From: a bacterium HR17
GTDB taxonomy: Bacteria > Armatimonadota > Fervidibacteria > Fervidibacterales > Fervidibacteraceae
Direction of reading: 5' to 3'
Assembly: GCA_002898575.1 (NCBI GenBank)
Contig: BEHT01000010.1
Location: 1-64,000 of the forward strand
Length of the DNA: 64,000 nt
Shown: positions 61,899 to 64,000 of the stretch, piece by piece
Layout of the letters: each line of letters starts with the position of its first letter
Numbering within the stretch: position 1 is the first letter of the stretch
Notes under the pieces: generated by a model
Database searches by the model: none
What the model saw: the letters and a program-made list of their open reading frames with translations, nothing else
What the model was told of the DNA's origin: nothing
Position numbers and translations under genes: made by a program

Positions 61899-62369
61899 TC
61901 ACATCGCGCCCCGTATTTTCGCTGCCGCCCATTCAACGGCTTCCACGATTTGCTGGTAGCCCGTGCACCGGCACAAGTTGCCGACCAGCGCGTGGCGGAT
62001 GTCCTCTTCTGTTGGGTCGGTGTTGCGTTGCAAGAGTTGCACCGCCGCCAGAATCATGCCCGGCGTGCAGTAGCCGCATTGCAGCCCGTGCTTTTCCCAA
62101 AAACCTTGTTGGACAGGGTGCAGTTTACCGTTTTGCGCCAAGCCCTCAATCGTCGTGATCTCTTGTCCGTCCGCTTGCACGGCGAACAACATACACGATT
62201 TGACCGCCTCACCGTTGAGCAGCACGGTGCACGCCCCGCAAATGCCCGTTTCGCAACCGATGTGGGTGCCCGTCAAGCCGAGGACGTCGCGCAGGTAATG
62301 CACGAGGAGCAGACGCGGCTCAACATCGTGGGAGTAACGCCGCCCGTTCACCGTGACCGTGATGCGCAT
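61899..62369 (-). CDS. coxS: CO dehydrogenase-type [2Fe-2S] subunit
   Basis: 156 residues. The plant-type cluster is CETGICGACTVLLNGEAVKSC, and the helical-bundle cluster is CGYCTPGM...CRCTGY. Both are complete. It moves electrons from the Mo site to FAD. GGAGG is 8 nt before ATG 62369. It is the first gene of the operon. Confidence 0.95.
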   Translation of the reverse strand: MRITVTVNGRRYSHDVEPRLLLVHYLRDVLGLTGTHIGCETGICGACTVLLNGEAVKSCMLFAVQADGQEITTIEGLAQNGKLHPVQQGFWEKHGLQCGYCTPGMILAAVQLLQRNTDPTEEDIRHALVGNLCRCTGYQQIVEAVEWAAAKIRGAM

Positions 62370-62529
62370 CGCCATCACCTCCGTCACTCAAACGCCGTCT
62401 CCGCCTACCGCACCACCGCTTACATGATAGCGCGCAACGACCGTGTCTGACCGACCCGAAAACCGCGTGCTAAATTGGTGGCGGCGTAAACGGCGAAAAC
62501 ATCGCTGCGCGAAGGTGGGTGATTGTGCA

Positions 62530-64000
62530 GTGCGACGCTGGGTTTGGGGGACACTCGCGGCGTGGGTCGCGCTCGCTGCGGCGCAAACGCCGACAGGGTT
62601 GCCGACGCTTCTGCAACAGTTGCAGAGCCCTGATGACGCTGTGCGGTTGCAAGCGATGGAGAAAGCCCCCGCGTGGGGCGCCAGCCTCGTCCTTCATTTG
62701 CCCCCGTTGCTAACCCATCAAGACTGGCGCGTCCAACGCACGGCGCACCTCGTGCTGGAAATGATTGCCGCTCGCACCACGCGAGCGACACCCAAAGAGC
62801 GGCGCGAAGTTGTCAACGCATTGCTGGCGCTGACGAAACCTAACCAACCGTTACCCGTTCGCAAAGCGGCTTTGCAGGCGTTGCGCGTTTGTGGCACGGA
62901 CGAGGCAGTGCCTGCGCTGGCGGCGGCGCTGAACGACGAAGCGGTGCGTGATGACGCATTGGCGGCACTGAAGCAAATTGGCTCGGCGGCAGCTGCGCGG
63001 GCGATTGCCTCGGCGGCTGCCAATGCTAAAGGCGATAGGCTGCGGGCGTTGTTGGCGACACTGGGCGAAATCGGCAGACCTGAGGGCGTGCCCGTGCTTT
63101 TAACGATGCTGCAGACAGGCGACGCCGCGACGAAGGCGGTGGCAGCCGAAGCGTTGGGGCGTATCGGTGACGCCGAAACCGTTCCTGCGTTGGTGAGCGC
63201 GATGCGGCAAGGCGTGCCGACGGCGTTTGATGCCCTTATCCGCGTGGGTGAACGCTTGCTGCAGCGCCGGCAGATCTCGCAAGCCTTCAACGCCTTTGCG
63301 CAAGCCTACCAACTCGCTCGCACCGAACACCAGCGTTGTGCTGCCCTGCTCGGTTTAGGCAAGACCAATGCCGCCAAAGCCCTGCCCATTTTGGTCGGGG
63401 CGTTAGACGCGCCGGAGCCGACCGTCCGCGCCGCGGCGTTGGAAGCGTTAGTCGCTTATCGCCACCCTGATGTGCGGCGCGGTTTGCGGGAAATGTGGCA
63501 GCGTGCCAATCCGGTGCAGCGGGCGATGCTGTTGCGCGCCTTCGTCGCCCGCAATGAGCCAGAGGCTGCCCACTGGTTACGGCAAGCCGCCACCGACCCG
63601 CATCCTGAGTTGCGCCGCACCGCGCTGGAACTTATGGGCGAAGTGGACGACCCGACCGTAGAAGCCATCTTGTGGGACACAGCGACGAAAAGCAGCGATG
63701 AACTGCAGCGCGTCGCCTTCGGCAGTTATTTGCGTCTCGCCGAGCGGCGCGCCCGCAAAGGGCAAACGACAGCGGCGCGAACGATGTTTGAGCGCGCACT
63801 GGTGTTCGCCGAGCAAAACTCCCTCACCGAGTGGCGCGACCGCGCTTTGAATGGGTTAGCGCTTATCGGTGACCCGCAATCGCTGCCGTTATTGGAGCGC
63901 TACTTACAGCAGCCTAACCCGCCGCGCCCGGCGTTGGCTGCTGCCGTCGCCATCGCCCACATGCTGGCTCAACAGGGCAACAAAACCGCAGCGGCACAAT
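62530..64000 (+). CDS. HEAT-repeat protein, exported (partial)
   Basis: The frame is open from GTG 62530 to the window edge, so at least 490 residues. A signal-like N terminus (WGTLAAWVALAAAQTP) precedes many HEAT/PBS-lyase repeats (VRKAALQALRVCGTDEAVPA, AAEALGRIGDAETVPALVSA, VRAAALEALVAY). The region ~230-260 and 395-430 looks TPR-like (FNAFAQAYQLART, TMFERALVF). It is a protein-binding scaffold with unknown partners. Divergent from coxS. Confidence 0.85.
   Translation, partial: MRRWVWGTLAAWVALAAAQTPTGLPTLLQQLQSPDDAVRLQAMEKAPAWGASLVLHLPPLLTHQDWRVQRTAHLVLEMIAARTTRATPKERREVVNALLALTKPNQPLPVRKAALQALRVCGTDEAVPALAAALNDEAVRDDALAALKQIGSAAAARAIASAAANAKGDRLRALLATLGEIGRPEGVPVLLTMLQTGDAATKAVAAEALGRIGDAETVPALVSAMRQGVPTAFDALIRVGERLLQRRQISQAFNAFAQAYQLARTEHQRCAALLGLGKTNAAKALPILVGALDAPEPTVRAAALEALVAYRHPDVRRGLREMWQRANPVQRAMLLRAFVARNEPEAAHWLRQAATDPHPELRRTALELMGEVDDPTVEAILWDTATKSSDELQRVAFGSYLRLAERRARKGQTTAARTMFERALVFAEQNSLTEWRDRALNGLALIGDPQSLPLLERYLQQPNPPRPALAAAVAIAHMLAQQGNKTAAAQ

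Overview
The window is 64 kb of GC-rich, densely packed bacterial chromosome with short intergenic gaps, many GTG/TTG starts and strong GGAGG ribosome sites. No rRNA, tRNA, CRISPR array, phage gene or transposase is visible. A signal peptidase II, a site-2 protease and a 1228-residue exported protein ending in Trp suggest a diderm. A short EF-Ts and the general flavour suggest a thermophile. The mix of an oligogalacturonate lyase, a DUF5060/DUF4038 glycosidase-like protein, a PhyH dioxygenase, an ADP-ribosylglycohydrolase with a beta-rich tail and a GuaB3-type IMP dehydrogenase resembles Armatimonadota/Fervidibacteria-like hot-spring lineages. That placement is inference; no 16S gene is present.

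Layout. 1-490: six tandem 78-bp palindromic units. 0.5-8.2 kb: DJ-1/PfpI, aconitase, GNAT, lspA-arsR, and a FecR protein divergent from a CHASE2 adenylate cyclase. 8-22 kb: gnd, an RlmI-like methyltransferase, ADP-ribosylglycohydrolase, a purine block (guaB3-x-guaA-hpt), rho, HIT, an HTH-REC fusion, an NpdG-like reductase, and an HExxH protein coupled to a small CsoR-like protein. 22-29 kb: a secreted DUF4038 protein, a znuACB-type metal transporter and a three-gene FHA/zinc-ribbon operon. 29-36.7 kb, minus strand: a set of envelope genes (double zf-HC2 membrane protein, giant repeat-bearing barrel candidate, TadG-like protein, secretin-N-like protein). 36.7-40.7 kb: thioesterase, tuf with a consensus promoter, nagB and a barrel-sandwich protein. 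40.7-51.3 kb, minus strand: a long run rpsB-tsf-pyrH-frr-PASTA-uppS-(membrane protein)-rseP-proS-thiD-fdx-ubiD. 51.3-57.4 kb: an oxidoreductase / oligogalacturonate lyase / polysaccharide deacetylase / PhyH run, ribF and a terpenoid-cyclase-fold protein. 57.5-62.4 kb: a form II CO-dehydrogenase-like coxS-L-M-G operon interrupted by two more copies of the palindromic repeat. The window ends inside a HEAT-repeat protein.

The most notable observation is thiD. The normal-length (266-codon) hydroxymethylpyrimidine(-phosphate) kinase frame is interrupted only by an in-frame TGA, exactly at the conserved Cys of the HGTGC motif, and the remaining 53 sense codons are intact. A perfect 8-bp hairpin with a G-initial loop lies 25 nt downstream of the TGA, as in bacterial SECIS elements. 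Selenocysteine, a fresh nonsense mutation and an assembly error are all possible.

Second is a repeat family present three times (6, 3 and 2 units). Each unit folds into an almost gapless three-way junction. The ends are conserved, one copy carries 8-bp terminal inverted repeats, and one copy supplies the stop codon of coxM. Other points are a Cys-x-Cys-x4-Cys-x2-Cys insertion in EF-Tu, an HTH-REC fusion, and a non-canonical membrane protein where cdsA normally sits.
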